DNA of 64,000 nucleotides from Spirochaetales bacterium (GCA_016342585.1 JAEINK010000017.1:1-64000), one strand, 5' to 3'; positions 45,593 through 54,606 are shown, counted from the first letter of the stretch. Notes: generated by a model not told the origin, from the letters alone. Translations and numbers: made by a program.

Positions 45593-46036
45593 ATGGATAT
45601 ACTTACAATCGTGATAATCGTTTTCATTGTTCTGGAAACCTCAAACATTTTCATGCTCTATTTTGCACCCGGGACCAGGAAGGGAAACGGAATGGGAGTT
45701 TTTAACGCCTACGAAAATTCAAAAGAGTATCCGGAAATTCATTCACTCGTTAAATACCTCATAAACTGGGTAGCCGGTACAAAGCTGATCTTCATCATGC
45801 TGCTTATTGTCATAATCATCACCGGAAGTACGATGACAAAGGTTTACAGTATCATTGCAATGATTATCTCCATCCTCTCCTTTTACTGGAGATTATACCC
45901 TGCCATCAAAAAGCTGGATAAAGCCGATCAGATTACGCCCAGGGGTTATTCGAAAACTCTGGGGATTATGATTGCCTGCTTTATTGCCCTCTTTGCCATG
46001 GCCCTGATTTTATATTTTCTTATTTTCAGGAAATGA
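45593..46036 (+). CDS. Four-helix membrane protein, unknown function
   Basis: 147 residues. Membrane segments lie at about 3-22, 60-80, 82-100 and 122-143, with a conserved-looking loop GVFNAYENSKEYPEIHSLVKYLINW. I recognise no named family, though similar proteins occur in anaerobes. AAGGGAG precedes the ATG. Its stop overlaps the start of the DUF1232 gene by 4 bases, so the two are translationally coupled. Confidence 0.65.
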   Translation: MDILTIVIIVFIVLETSNIFMLYFAPGTRKGNGMGVFNAYENSKEYPEIHSLVKYLINWVAGTKLIFIMLLIVIIITGSTMTKVYSIIAMIISILSFYWRLYPAIKKLDKADQITPRGYSKTLGIMIACFIALFAMALILYFLIFRK

Positions 46037-46422
46037 TATTGTTCGAAAAATTAAAGGAAAAAGCAAATTTCTTAAAAAAAGAAATAACCACCCTCTATTA
46101 TGCCTATAAAAATCCTGGAACAGGCCCCCTCCCCCGGATCATAATAATCCTGACACTGGGTTATGCCTTAAGCCCCATCGATCTTATTCCTGATTTCATC
46201 CCTGTTTTGGGATATTTAGACGATCTCATCATTCTACCCGCCTTAATTGCTCTCTCGATCAAATTAATTCCGCAAGGAATAATCGAGGAATCAAGAAAAC
46301 GGGCTGAAGAAGAACCGATTCAATTCAAAAAAAACTGGGTAGCCGCCATAATTTTTATTCTGATCTGGATCCTCATAGTGACAGGAATCATAATGCAATT
46401 CATCCCTGATATTGACCATTAG
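46033..46422 (+). CDS. DUF1232 (YkvA-like) membrane protein
   Basis: 129 residues. The DUF1232 signature YALSPIDLIPDFIPVLGYLDDLIILPALI is complete (about 37-65). A second membrane segment lies at about 104-122. The family consists of small membrane proteins of unknown role. It is co-translated with the preceding four-helix protein through an ATGA overlap and is followed 24 bases later by the pentapeptide gene. Confidence 0.88.
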   Translation: MILFEKLKEKANFLKKEITTLYYAYKNPGTGPLPRIIIILTLGYALSPIDLIPDFIPVLGYLDDLIILPALIALSIKLIPQGIIEESRKRAEEEPIQFKKNWVAAIIFILIWILIVTGIIMQFIPDIDH

Positions 46423-46446
46423 CAGGGATTCCTATAGAAGTGTATT

Positions 46447-47088
46447 GTGTCATTTAAAGCAGACAAATTTCAAGAAAACTACGAACTCAATTTCGATAAT
46501 GATACCAGGCCTAAGGTTGATCCTTTTAATGATAAGAAATTCTATACCAATATCGACTTTGAAGAGATAGACATACGGGATGTCTCCTTTGAGAGGTGTA
46601 AATTTTCATCCTGCCTGTTCAACGAGATATCCATGGCCGATACAATTTTCACAGGCTGTATATTTGAAAAATGTTCGATCGTTTTAGCCCGGTTGGAGAA
46701 TACCACTTTCAATGATGTCCTTTTCAAAGGATGTAAGATGATCGGTCTGGATTTCACAAAGGCTAATGACTTCCTTATGACTATGGCGTTTGATGAAACG
46801 ATTCTCGACAATATTTACTTTTTCGATAAAAAAATCAGAAAGACCAACTTTATCAATTGCAGGATTAAAAATTCGGATTTTACACGGGTAGACCTCTCCG
46901 GTTCTGATTTTACGGAATCACTCTTTGAACATGTAACGTTCAGCCAGTGCAAACTGGAAAAAGCCGATTTCAGATCGGCCCGGGGGTATCAGATAGATCC
47001 GGAAACAAACAACCTTAAGAAGGCAAGGTTCACCCTCCCTGAAGCCCAATCTTTTCTTGCATATCTGGGAATCAATATCGAAGATTAG
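46447..47088 (+). CDS. Pentapeptide-repeat protein
   Basis: 213 residues from a GTG start. Residues about 36-180 carry consecutive A(D/N)LXX-like five-residue turns: IDIRDVSFERCKFSSCLFNEI, SMADTIFTGCIFEKC, FTKAND, then NSDFTRVDLSGSDFTES and KADFRSARGY. This gives a right-handed four-sided helix. Some members protect DNA gyrase from quinolones, but most, including YbbQ-like ones, have no known role. It is probably in one transcript with the two preceding genes. Confidence 0.85.
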   Translation: MSFKADKFQENYELNFDNDTRPKVDPFNDKKFYTNIDFEEIDIRDVSFERCKFSSCLFNEISMADTIFTGCIFEKCSIVLARLENTTFNDVLFKGCKMIGLDFTKANDFLMTMAFDETILDNIYFFDKKIRKTNFINCRIKNSDFTRVDLSGSDFTESLFEHVTFSQCKLEKADFRSARGYQIDPETNNLKKARFTLPEAQSFLAYLGINIED

Positions 47089-47145
47089 CACCATATTGAT
47101 TTTTATCTCCATTTAATAGATTCTACTGTTTAAGAGGACAGCTAT

Positions 47146-47784
47146 ATGAAAATTATCGATTTAACACATGAAATATGCCAGGGGATGCCTGTTTTTCCCG
47201 GAACCGAACCACCTGTATTGCTTGATGCCAATACCTTCGAAAACTCGGGCTTCAGAGAGAAGAAAATAAGTATGTATTCGCACACGGGGACCCATATCGA
47301 TGCCCCCGCTCATATGCTGAAGGAGGGCGTCTCCCTGGACAGACTTGACATATCCCATTTCATGGGAGAGGCATTCATCTTCGATTTTTCAAAAAATAAC
47401 AGCAAACAAATAGAGATAGAAGATCTCAAACCCTATGAGGATAAACTGAAACATACCGATTTTCTGATTATAAAAACCGGCTGGGATCAGTACTGGGGGG
47501 ATGATAAATACTATGAAGATTTTCCGGCATTGAGCCTCAAAGCGGCCGAATGGTTAGCGGAGTTTAACCTGAAAGGACTCGGGGTCGACTCCATATCCAT
47601 AGATCCTATGAGCTCCACCGATTTTGAAGTTCACAAGATATTACTGGCCCGGAATATTTTAAGCATCGAAAACCTTACAAATCTTGATTCGATAAAGGGT
47701 GAGAGATTCACCCTAAGCATTCTTCCGTTAAAGAGCAGGGATGCTGATGGCTCTCCCGTTCGAGCTGTAGCAATGGAATTTTAG
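47146..47784 (+). CDS. Cyclase family metal-dependent hydrolase (kynurenine formamidase-like)
   Basis: 212 residues with the metal motif HTGTHIDAPAHM (about 45-56), which defines the cyclase/formamidase family, and the terminal GVDSISIDP segment. Members hydrolyse N-formylkynurenine, isatin or related amides using two metal ions. No tryptophan-degradation genes are near, so the substrate is unknown. AGAGGA precedes the ATG. Genes for a metallo-hydrolase and an acetyltransferase follow within 17 and 11 bases, forming a probable three-gene operon. Confidence 0.92.
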   Translation: MKIIDLTHEICQGMPVFPGTEPPVLLDANTFENSGFREKKISMYSHTGTHIDAPAHMLKEGVSLDRLDISHFMGEAFIFDFSKNNSKQIEIEDLKPYEDKLKHTDFLIIKTGWDQYWGDDKYYEDFPALSLKAAEWLAEFNLKGLGVDSISIDPMSSTDFEVHKILLARNILSIENLTNLDSIKGERFTLSILPLKSRDADGSPVRAVAMEF

Positions 47785-47800
47785 CGGAAAGGAAACTCTC

Positions 47801-48607
47801 ATGAGACTAAAAGTTCTTGTTGATAACAACACCTATATAGATCAATATTATTATGGTGAACCGGCAGTATCCTATTATATTGAAGACCATGATAAAAAAA
47901 TCCTGCTGGATACCGGCTATTCAGAACTCTTCCTTACGAATATGAATCATTTTAGCCTGGATATTAATATGATCGATACCATTGTTCTCTCACATGGTCA
48001 TGATGATCACACCGGAGGGCTGAAGTATCTTTTCCAGGAAAAACCCCGAAGAGAAGTTTCGATCATTGCTCATCCTGAAACCTTCAATAAAAAGATGCTT
48101 GATGGACTCAGCATAGGAAGCCCTTTTGGCCGGGAGGAGATGGAGAAAAAATGTAATCTGACCCTCTCCCGCACGCCCCTCAAGGTTTCCGAAAACATAA
48201 CCTTTCTTGGGGAGATACCCGGAAGATTTGATTTTGAAAAAAGTGCACCTTTGGGAAAAGCAGAAAGGGGTGGAAGCCTTGAGAACGACACACTTCAGGA
48301 GGATTCTGCTCTTACCTGTAAAACAGGTGAGGGAATCTATATCATCACCGGTTGCTCTCATGCCGGTATCTGCAATATCATTGAGTATGCCAAAGAGGTT
48401 TGCGAAGAGGAGAGAGTTCTGGGTGTCATCGGGGGATTTCATCTGTTCGATGTTACAGAGAGAGTCAAAAAAACAATCAATTATTTCCATGAAAACAAAA
48501 TAGAGAAACTATACCCCTGTCACTGTACCTCTTTTCAGGTGAGAGCTTCTATCAACAAAGTTATACCGGTAAAAGAGGTCGGAGTGGGTCTTGAGATACT
48601 CTGGTAG
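47801..48607 (+). CDS. Metallo-beta-lactamase fold hydrolase
   Basis: 268 residues. The metal motif is LSHGHDDHTGGL (about 63-74), followed by a later Asp/His pair (TGCSHAGICN and GGFHLFD, then YPCHCTSF). This fits the MBL group that includes archaeal methanopterin-linked and phosphoribosyl-cyclic hydrolases. The reaction is unknown. It is the middle gene of the cyclase-MBL-GNAT operon; AAAGGAAA is its ribosome-binding site. Confidence 0.9.
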   Translation: MRLKVLVDNNTYIDQYYYGEPAVSYYIEDHDKKILLDTGYSELFLTNMNHFSLDINMIDTIVLSHGHDDHTGGLKYLFQEKPRREVSIIAHPETFNKKMLDGLSIGSPFGREEMEKKCNLTLSRTPLKVSENITFLGEIPGRFDFEKSAPLGKAERGGSLENDTLQEDSALTCKTGEGIYIITGCSHAGICNIIEYAKEVCEEERVLGVIGGFHLFDVTERVKKTINYFHENKIEKLYPCHCTSFQVRASINKVIPVKEVGVGLEILW

Positions 48608-48618
48608 GTGCTATCGGG

Positions 48619-49083
48619 ATGATTAAATACGATGTTATACAGAAAAAAGATATCAGGGAAGCGGCCCGTATGTTTGCGGAGGTTTATACGACGATATGCC
48701 GAAATGAAGGTTCCACAGAAACCATGAAAGGAATTCTGGATGTTTTTATCTCTCCCGAAAAAACTGATGAAGAGTTTTTTGAGTCCATTGGGAAAGAGAT
48801 CATGTTCGCCGCCTTTGACGAAGAGAAAATCGTCGGTGTCATCCTCGGAATACCCGGATATATCAACCAGTTGGCTGTTGAACCGACTCACCATAAGATG
48901 GGGATTGCCAAAACCCTTATGCAGATGTTTGCGGATGAAAACATCCGGCGGGGGATAAAGGAAATTGAAGTAAAAGCCTCCCTCTACGCGGAAAAGTTCT
49001 ATGAAAAGCAGGGATTTGTTAAAAGTGAGGGAATTACCGATTATAAGGGTCTGAAATGCTACCCCATGAGAAGATCAATTTAG
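48619..49083 (+). CDS. GNAT family N-acetyltransferase
   Basis: 154 residues. NQLAVEPTHHKMGIAKTLMQMFADENIRRG holds the acetyl-CoA-binding motif, and VKASLYAEKFYEKQGFVKSEG is the typical tail. It probably acetylates a small amine. It follows the MBL gene by 11 bases and ends the operon; mutY is convergent with it 60 bases on. Confidence 0.88.
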   Translation: MIKYDVIQKKDIREAARMFAEVYTTICRNEGSTETMKGILDVFISPEKTDEEFFESIGKEIMFAAFDEEKIVGVILGIPGYINQLAVEPTHHKMGIAKTLMQMFADENIRRGIKEIEVKASLYAEKFYEKQGFVKSEGITDYKGLKCYPMRRSI

Positions 49084-49142
49084 TTCTTAACGCCCCTGTC
49101 TCCTTCATCCACTTCCCCTCCATCATTTTACAATCCATTATT

Positions 49143-50264
49143 TTATGATTCATCTTTTGGCGTTTCACTGGAATACCCTTCGAAAATCCTGCGGTAAACC
49201 GAAGGCATGGGGAATTCCGGGAGTTTTCCGGCAGTTGCCCACTCCAGCTCACCCGGGAAATATTTTCCAGAAAAGGATAAAACCTCCTCCCTGGTCTCCT
49301 TCATACTATATAGCCTGGGGATCAGCCGTTCCTTCCAGCAGGTATAATAGTGGAACCGTTCGGGCAGGAGCTCTACCTTACGGGGATTAAGAAAGGTGCG
49401 GATCTCCGGCTCCTTGTCCACAGGAACAGCCGGTATAAACCATAGACCCTTCCCAATCCCGGAAACCTTCCGTGCCAGCAGGAAAGCCCCTTCAGCCTGC
49501 AGGAGAATGAGGGCAGAGTTTTTTTCATGGATTTTCCGCTGTTTGGGCCGGGGGATCTCTCCCTGAAGACCCGTAAGATAGGCCCGGCACTCCATAGAGA
49601 GAGGACATTGTTCACAGGCTGGGGATTTCATCCGGCAAAGTTGCTGCCCTAACTGCATTAACGCACAATTGAAGCCCCCGGGTTCATCAGGAGGAATAAT
49701 CCTATCAAGTTCTTTGAGGAAGGATTTCTCCCATTGGACAGCCGGTTCTACACAAGCGGTGAGCCGTTGCCCAATGCGCCGGACATTGGCATCCAGGACA
49801 GGGTAGGCCTTCCCCCAGGCCAGGGAGAGGAGCGCCCGGGCGGTATAATCTCCAATCCCCGGAACCTTGATCAGGGCATCATAGGTATCCGGAAGGGTCC
49901 CCTCATGGTGTACCATGAGGTACCGGGCCCCTTTGAGGAGGTTTCGTGCTCTCGAGTAGTATCCCAGACCTTCCCAGGCACGAAGGACGACCTGTTCCTC
50001 CGCGGCAGCAAGGGTTTCCACACAGGGGAAAAGCTTCATCCAATTCTGAAAATGGTCCACCGCGGCAGTGACGACCGTCTGCTGAAGCATAATCTCAGAG
50101 ATCCAGACCCTGTAAGGTGTAGGGTTTTCACCCCAGGGATAGGCAATCCCCTTCTCCTGAAACCACCGCAGGAGGTCTGAAATCCGATCTTCATGAAGTA
50201 TGGGGGTATCTTCGGATGGGTTTGCACTGATCTTCAATCTGGTCTTACTCTCCTGCCTGCTCAT
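49143..50264 (-). CDS. mutY: A/G-specific adenine glycosylase
   Basis: 373 residues. It removes adenine mispaired with 8-oxoguanine. Residues about 25-235 form the endonuclease III fold: the intercalating MLQQT, the helix-hairpin-helix VPGIGDYTARAL with the catalytic Asp, and the [4Fe-4S] loop CRMKSPACEQCPLSMEC (C-X6-C-X2-C-X5-C). The catalytic Lys of bifunctional EndoIII is absent, as expected of MutY. Residues about 245-370 form the Nudix-like 8-oxoG recognition domain. No close ribosome-binding site is seen before the ATG. It stands alone between two convergent or divergent genes. Confidence 0.95.
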   Translation of the reverse strand: MSRQESKTRLKISANPSEDTPILHEDRISDLLRWFQEKGIAYPWGENPTPYRVWISEIMLQQTVVTAAVDHFQNWMKLFPCVETLAAAEEQVVLRAWEGLGYYSRARNLLKGARYLMVHHEGTLPDTYDALIKVPGIGDYTARALLSLAWGKAYPVLDANVRRIGQRLTACVEPAVQWEKSFLKELDRIIPPDEPGGFNCALMQLGQQLCRMKSPACEQCPLSMECRAYLTGLQGEIPRPKQRKIHEKNSALILLQAEGAFLLARKVSGIGKGLWFIPAVPVDKEPEIRTFLNPRKVELLPERFHYYTCWKERLIPRLYSMKETREEVLSFSGKYFPGELEWATAGKLPEFPMPSVYRRIFEGYSSETPKDES

Positions 50265-50441
50265 TGAAGAAGACTATCACACCAGGAAGGTTGAGGATAT
50301 AATTTATGGAAGGATTTGAAAGGAACTTGAGGGAATAATAGACATAATGAATTGACCTGCCGAAAGATTTTATCAACTCTACGGCATTCATAGCCTGGCT
50401 ATACATTCGATTAAAAAAAAGGACAACAGTTCATACTGCTT

Positions 50442-50828
50442 TTGAAATTACAAGGGCCTGTGTTCTTGTTTCCGGACTCGCCGTGCAACAGGCAAGCTTT
50501 TAAAAACGTAGAAGAAGAGAGAACCATTGAAAATCTGGTTAAAAATCAGCAAAGAACAAACAAAGAGGGGACCACTCGACTGAACACCATGGAAATAATA
50601 GAGCAGACAAGGGAGCGATATCAGTTTCGTATGACAAGGTGCCTGTTTTTCGAATTTTTCAACTATCTCAAGATCCCCGAATTGACGTCTATCATGTGTT
50701 CCATCCACAATGCCATATTTAACACTTATCTTCCCGATGAGTACTTCTTCCATCGAGGCGGAAAAAACAAGACCTTTACCAGCGGTGCCGATGAGTGTAC
50801 ATTTATTGTAGAGAAGAGAAAATATTAA
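50442..50828 (+). pseudogene. L-2-amino-thiazoline-4-carboxylate hydrolase-like protein, C-terminal part
   Basis: 128 residues from a TTG. The last 75 match the end of the ATC hydrolase family: FRMTRCLFFEFFNYLKIPELTSIMC, the catalytic-looking Cys and His, and the closing TSGADECTFIVEK (compare the family's GADRCDF). About half of the family's N-terminal domain is missing, and the first 50 residues look unlike it. The gene is therefore probably truncated. It lies between mutY and the MerR gene and has no obvious promoter. Confidence 0.55.
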
Positions 50829-50857
50829 TAAGTGTTCTGAATTGTTAAAAAAATCAT

Positions 50858-50888
50858 TTGACCTTCCAGCAGCTGGAACCTTTAAAGT
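50858..50888 (+). promoter_or_regulatory. MerR-type promoter with 19-bp spacer and operator dyad
   Basis: TTGACC (50858-50863) and TAAAGT (50883-50888) are separated by exactly 19 bases. Within the spacer lies the perfect dyad TTCCAG-cag-CTGGAA. A stretched spacer carrying a dyad is the hallmark of promoters switched by MerR-family activators through DNA distortion. The MerR gene begins 28 bases downstream, so it controls itself. Confidence 0.85.
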
Positions 50889-50916
50889 GACTCCAGTAAG
50901 AACAGAAGGAGTTATT

Positions 50917-51756
50917 ATGTACACAATTGGTCAATTCGCTATTATGACAAAACTGACAACTAAGACCTTGAGGTATTACGATGAGATAGATCTGATAAAA
51001 CCGGTAAAGGTCGATTTCACTAACAATTACCGATACTACGATGAGAACTCCCTTCTGCAGGCTCAGCAGATACTCATCTACAGAGACTGTGGAATCCCCT
51101 TGAAGGAAATAAAAGTAATTACGGATCAGGTCAGCAGTAATACAGAGGGAAGTGCGACACTAAAGGAACTTTTAATCAACCAGCGGGCTGCCATCGATGG
51201 AAAAATCCGGGATGTACAAAACAGCAGATCTGTTCTTCAGGAAATAATCAATTCACTGGAGGCGGAAAAAATGGAAGAGGTTAATCTAAAATGGCATACA
51301 GAAACCCATGCCTTAAGTATCAGGGAGAGAGGAGACCACGATTCTATTGGGAACATCATCAGTCGACTCTATGAGAAAGCCGCAGAACTGAACCTCCAGG
51401 TCCAGGGGGCTCATACGATCCTCTGGCATGAGGAAAAAGATTTTGAGCAGGATTCGGTTGATATGGAAATATTTGTTCCCCTTAAATTGGAGGTAAATCA
51501 GGATCTGGAGTCTCTATCAAAGCTTATAAAAAAAAGAGGTAGAAGCCAATATTGTGAAACCGAATATGAGGGACCGCTCTCCACGGTCAGCCTGGCCTAT
51601 GAAAGGATTCTGAATTATATAGACAAAAATAACCTTCAGACCGACGGACCATTTGAGGAGACCTACAATCAGACGGGAAAATCATTCCTGCCGGGAAAGA
51701 TGAAAATAGTAGTGGCTGTTCCGGTAATTAAAAATGACCTTCGCCACAGGGGATGA
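50917..51756 (+). CDS. MerR family regulator with GyrI-like effector domain
   Basis: 279 residues. MYTIGQFAIMTKLTTKTLRYYDEIDLIKPV is the MerR winged helix, followed by a dimerising coiled coil (about 75-120) and a GyrI/BmrR-like domain (about 130-275). The architecture is that of BmrR and related multidrug-sensing activators. The ATG at 50917 is preferred over 50842 because AAGGAG sits before it and because the longer form would translate through the promoter. Self-control through the 19-bp-spacer promoter is expected. The two permease genes that follow are on the opposite strand. Confidence 0.93.
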   Translation: MYTIGQFAIMTKLTTKTLRYYDEIDLIKPVKVDFTNNYRYYDENSLLQAQQILIYRDCGIPLKEIKVITDQVSSNTEGSATLKELLINQRAAIDGKIRDVQNSRSVLQEIINSLEAEKMEEVNLKWHTETHALSIRERGDHDSIGNIISRLYEKAAELNLQVQGAHTILWHEEKDFEQDSVDMEIFVPLKLEVNQDLESLSKLIKKRGRSQYCETEYEGPLSTVSLAYERILNYIDKNNLQTDGPFEETYNQTGKSFLPGKMKIVVAVPVIKNDLRHRG

Positions 51757-51786
51757 TTGTCATTATCCCCTTATAAAAGGAAAAGC

Positions 51787-52302
51787 CTAATCTTCCGCGA
51801 GGGCATAATGTTTATTATCAAGATGCCTCCCATAAAAGGCGGCAAAAACCAGAATGAGGGGAATGGAAACCGCATAACGGACAATCGTAAACTTCACACC
51901 CATACAGGAGGCCTCAAATATGGTCATGGGAATCCGGCAGACGGCAGACGCCCCAAGATAGGCAAAGATTATCCGCATACTCGCCCCTTTTTTGTACAGA
52001 GACTGGGCGATAGGGAGTGAAACAATCATAGGACCAACGGTTGCACTTCCAAGCAGTATCGCCCAAAAATACCCCATGAATCGGGAGTCCTTTCCCAGAT
52101 GTTTTTCAATAACCTCCCTCCTTATCCACACTTCAAAAAGACCTATCAAAATAAAGGCACAGGGTAGGATCTTGATCATACTGATCGTATATTCGAGGAA
52201 ATTCCCGGCCACATCTTTTCCCGGCTGAAACCCGGCTATAAGAGAGAGTGTAATGAAAACAGCATAAACCCCAATTAGAATTGCCGGTAAATATTTTTTC
52301 AT
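51787..52302 (-). CDS. Permease, second half (DUF318/ArsP-like)
   Basis: 171 residues with about five membrane segments. SRFMGYFWAILLGSATVGPMIVSLPIAQSLYKKGAS and YLGASAVCRIPMTIFEASCMG are typical of the DUF318/PF03773 permeases, which in other organisms form one chain with two such halves. It overlaps the companion gene by 4 bases. The cargo is not known; relatives move arsenicals or other small molecules. Both halves together would make a ten-helix carrier. Confidence 0.8.
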   Translation of the reverse strand: MKKYLPAILIGVYAVFITLSLIAGFQPGKDVAGNFLEYTISMIKILPCAFILIGLFEVWIRREVIEKHLGKDSRFMGYFWAILLGSATVGPMIVSLPIAQSLYKKGASMRIIFAYLGASAVCRIPMTIFEASCMGVKFTIVRYAVSIPLILVFAAFYGRHLDNKHYALAED

Positions 52303-52781
52303 ACAAAAATCTCCCCGAAAATGATCCCGGTAACCAAAGCCACAATTAATGCGGTAAATAGACCTGCGATATTCCGTATCACGGCAACCCTGGTTCCCAG
52401 GAATTTCTGTTCAACAGGGAAGGTCAGCACCCCGACCATCATGAGGGTAGTCGTAAAGGCGGAAATGATCATATAGGAGACGTTATTATCCCGAAGGATT
52501 CCACCTAATGGAAAAGCTATGAATCCGGGCATCATTGTTATGGAACCGAAGGCCGAGGCAATAAGAACGCCGATCGCCTGATGCCCTCCCGACAGGTATT
52601 TGCTTATCATCTGGGGAGTCATGAAATACAGGGCAAAAGAGACCAGAACGAGAACCACCGTAAGGGGAACAACCATTTTAGCAAATTTCTTCCAGGCCTT
52701 TTTCAACCCCTGAAGTGTTTTTTTCCGATTTGCTATAAAGGAAACAAGTAAAGCCACTCCTGTGATAATGATTAAATACAC
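52299..52781 (-). CDS. Permease, first half (DUF318/ArsP-like)
   Basis: 160 residues with about four to five membrane segments. FALYFMTPQMISKYLSGGHQAIGVLIASAFGSITMMPGFIAFPLGGILR is the conserved half-repeat of DUF318 permeases. The downstream gene encodes the other half, coupled by an ATGA overlap. Split forms of about 160 residues are known in archaea and anaerobes, so this is not a frameshift. Confidence 0.8.
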   Translation of the reverse strand: MYLIIITGVALLVSFIANRKKTLQGLKKAWKKFAKMVVPLTVVLVLVSFALYFMTPQMISKYLSGGHQAIGVLIASAFGSITMMPGFIAFPLGGILRDNNVSYMIISAFTTTLMMVGVLTFPVEQKFLGTRVAVIRNIAGLFTALIVALVTGIIFGEIFV

Positions 52782-52888
52782 TGATAATTCTCCGTAAATG
52801 TTTATATCTTGTTAAACTTATATACTATTTATACATTAATTACTCAACCATTCTGATTATCACAGAATATTTGATTATATTTAGAATC

Positions 52889-53437
52889 ATGAAAATGAAT
52901 ATATATGTTGCTTTGTTCAGAGGAATCAATGTAGGAGGGAAAAATATTCTCCCCATGAATGAGCTTGTCCTACTCATGGAAGAAGCAGGATGTCACGGGA
53001 TAAAAACCTATATCCAAAGTGGAAACGCGGTTTTCCGCGCAAAACCGAATGAAAGGGGAAAAATTAAAATCGAAATCGGAGATAGAATTTTAAAAAAATA
53101 TAATTTCAGACCGGGGATATTTGTACTTGAAGCTGAGGATTTTAAAAAATCCATAAGCAAGAGTCCGTTTATACCAGAGGATGATAAAAACATTCACTTC
53201 TACTTTCTGGAATCAACACCGCCAAATCCGGATATAAAAAACCTCAATAAAATTAAAAAGGATTCGGAGGAGTTCTATCTTTTAAATGATGTTCTCTACC
53301 TTCATGCCCCGGAGGGTATTGGCCGTTCAAAACTTGCAGCAAGAGTTGAAAAAGCCATGGGAATCCCGGCCACGGCCAGAAATGGAAGGAGTGTAAAGAA
53401 AATCATGGAGATACTGGAATCTCTTGCCAGGCTGTAA
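52889..53437 (+). CDS. DUF1697 family protein
   Basis: 182 residues. MNIYVALFRGINVGGKNILPMNELVLLMEEAG and the terminal GRSKLAARVEKAMGIPATARNGRSVKKIMEIL are the two conserved blocks of DUF1697. The family is cytoplasmic and of unknown function. No ribosome-binding site precedes the ATG; a TATATT box ends 7 bases before it, so the message may be leaderless. The convergent YitT gene follows. Confidence 0.88.
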   Translation: MKMNIYVALFRGINVGGKNILPMNELVLLMEEAGCHGIKTYIQSGNAVFRAKPNERGKIKIEIGDRILKKYNFRPGIFVLEAEDFKKSISKSPFIPEDDKNIHFYFLESTPPNPDIKNLNKIKKDSEEFYLLNDVLYLHAPEGIGRSKLAARVEKAMGIPATARNGRSVKKIMEILESLARL

Positions 53438-53468
53438 CTATCCAGCTGAAAATGGATATAGGATGCCA

Positions 53469-54317
53469 TCACATCTTTATCCTGTCAAAATTATAACCGA
53501 AAACAGCAGAAACACGGCCTATGGTAATGAAGGCACCGGGGTCCTCCTGATCAACAATCCTCAGAATCTTCTGCTTATCATACCTTTGACAAACACAGAT
53601 GATTATATCCTTATCTTTCTTGGAAAACCATCCGGAACCTTTGAACAGGGTTATTCCCCGGCCTATCTCGACACCTATTCTCTCGGCAATATTGGTAGAG
53701 AGATCCGAGACGACGGTGATCTGAAAAGACTGTTTACGTCCTTCTATAACCAGGTCTATCACATAAGAGACGACAGCCATCTCAACATAACCGAAAACAA
53801 CGGTCTCCAGGTTTTGGGATAAAAGGTAAGATGAGGCTATAATAGCCACATCCAGAAGGAGGATAACCCTTCCGGGGCTGATATTTCGATATTTAGTCAC
53901 GATAAGAGCAATGATATCAGTACCGCCCGAATTACCACCACTGGAAATCGCAATGCCAATCCCGGTACCCGCCAGGGCGCCACCTATCAGGGTCGCCATA
54001 AACCGGTCTGTAACAATCGGTTCATTGATAAATTTCGGAAGAACAAGAAACATCAAAGACATGGTTACTATGCCGAAAATCGAGCTCAGTGCAAATTTAA
54101 ATCCCAGGATCCTCATACCTAAAAGAACAAGTGCAATATTGATTATAAGAATGCTGATACCCATGGGGAATCCGGTTATATAATATATGATGGCTGCAAT
54201 TCCATTCACTCCACCCCCGACAATCTGAGCCGGGACTAAAAAAGCAACCCAGCCAAAAGTAGTCAGAAAAAGACCGATGGTAATAAAAATATAATTCTTT
54301 ATTTCGTTCAGAATCAT
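53469..54317 (-). CDS. YitT family membrane protein (DUF161/DUF2179)
   Basis: 282 residues. About six membrane segments (8-25, 40-65, 75-95, 105-135, 150-170 and 176-190) carry the glycine-rich YitT motifs GGGVNGIAAIIYY and SSGGNSGGTDIIALIV. The C-terminal 80 residues form the cytoplasmic DUF2179 domain (TLFKGSGWFSKKDKDIIICVCQRYD). The family is common in Firmicutes and spirochaetes; the transported compound is unknown. Confidence 0.9.
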   Translation of the reverse strand: MILNEIKNYIFITIGLFLTTFGWVAFLVPAQIVGGGVNGIAAIIYYITGFPMGISILIINIALVLLGMRILGFKFALSSIFGIVTMSLMFLVLPKFINEPIVTDRFMATLIGGALAGTGIGIAISSGGNSGGTDIIALIVTKYRNISPGRVILLLDVAIIASSYLLSQNLETVVFGYVEMAVVSYVIDLVIEGRKQSFQITVVSDLSTNIAERIGVEIGRGITLFKGSGWFSKKDKDIIICVCQRYDKQKILRIVDQEDPGAFITIGRVSAVFGYNFDRIKM

Positions 54318-54515
54318 TCAATCCTCCAGACAAAGCTCACTTATCAGAATTCTGAACCGGATGAGGGAGCGCGAAACAGAGATGCAATTCTATCGATATG
54401 ACATATTTCTACTATCTTTTCAAGGGACAAAAGAACCACCTGAAATGATGAATCAACATGAATGGCCCACCCCGCCGCGAGCTGTAAGGGATTGAACCCG
54501 AAGCGAAAAAAAGAC
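54318..54515. other. Intergenic region before yitT-like gene, no gene seen
   Basis: About 200 bases before the terminators of the microprotein gene. No reading frame here resembles a protein. The only thing of note is gggattgaaccc (54488-54499), which looks like a tRNA T-loop, but no tRNA can be folded around it. The yitT-like promoter must lie here. Confidence 0.3.
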
Positions 54516-54538
54516 AAAAAAAATCGGCCAGCGGCCGA
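54516..54538 (-). terminator. Rho-independent terminator (second, distal)
   Basis: TCGGCC-agc-GGCCGA is a perfect 6-bp stem. On the minus strand it is followed by TTTTTTTT and, a few bases later, another T run. It would stop transcripts coming from the microprotein gene. Confidence 0.75.
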
Positions 54539-54574
54539 CGATAAGATATAAAAATAAAATGATTCCTGTTTTAA

Positions 54575-54604
54575 AAAACTGACAAATCTAAGATTGTCGG
54601 TTTT
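54575..54604 (-). terminator. Rho-independent terminator directly after the microprotein gene
   Basis: On the minus strand AAAACCGACAA pairs with TTGTCAGTTTT (one mismatch) around an 8-base loop and is followed by T residues. It starts 3 bases after the TAA of the 50-residue gene and supports that gene being real. Confidence 0.65.
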
Positions 54605-54606
54605 AA

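Noticed and set aside
51787-52781. Frameshifted permease gene
   Set aside because: The two halves overlap with a clean ATGA junction and each has its own start, which fits the known two-gene form of DUF318 permeases.
54480-54515. tRNA T-loop-like gggattgaaccc
   Set aside because: Only a 3-bp stem fits, and no acceptor, D or anticodon arm can be drawn around it on either strand.
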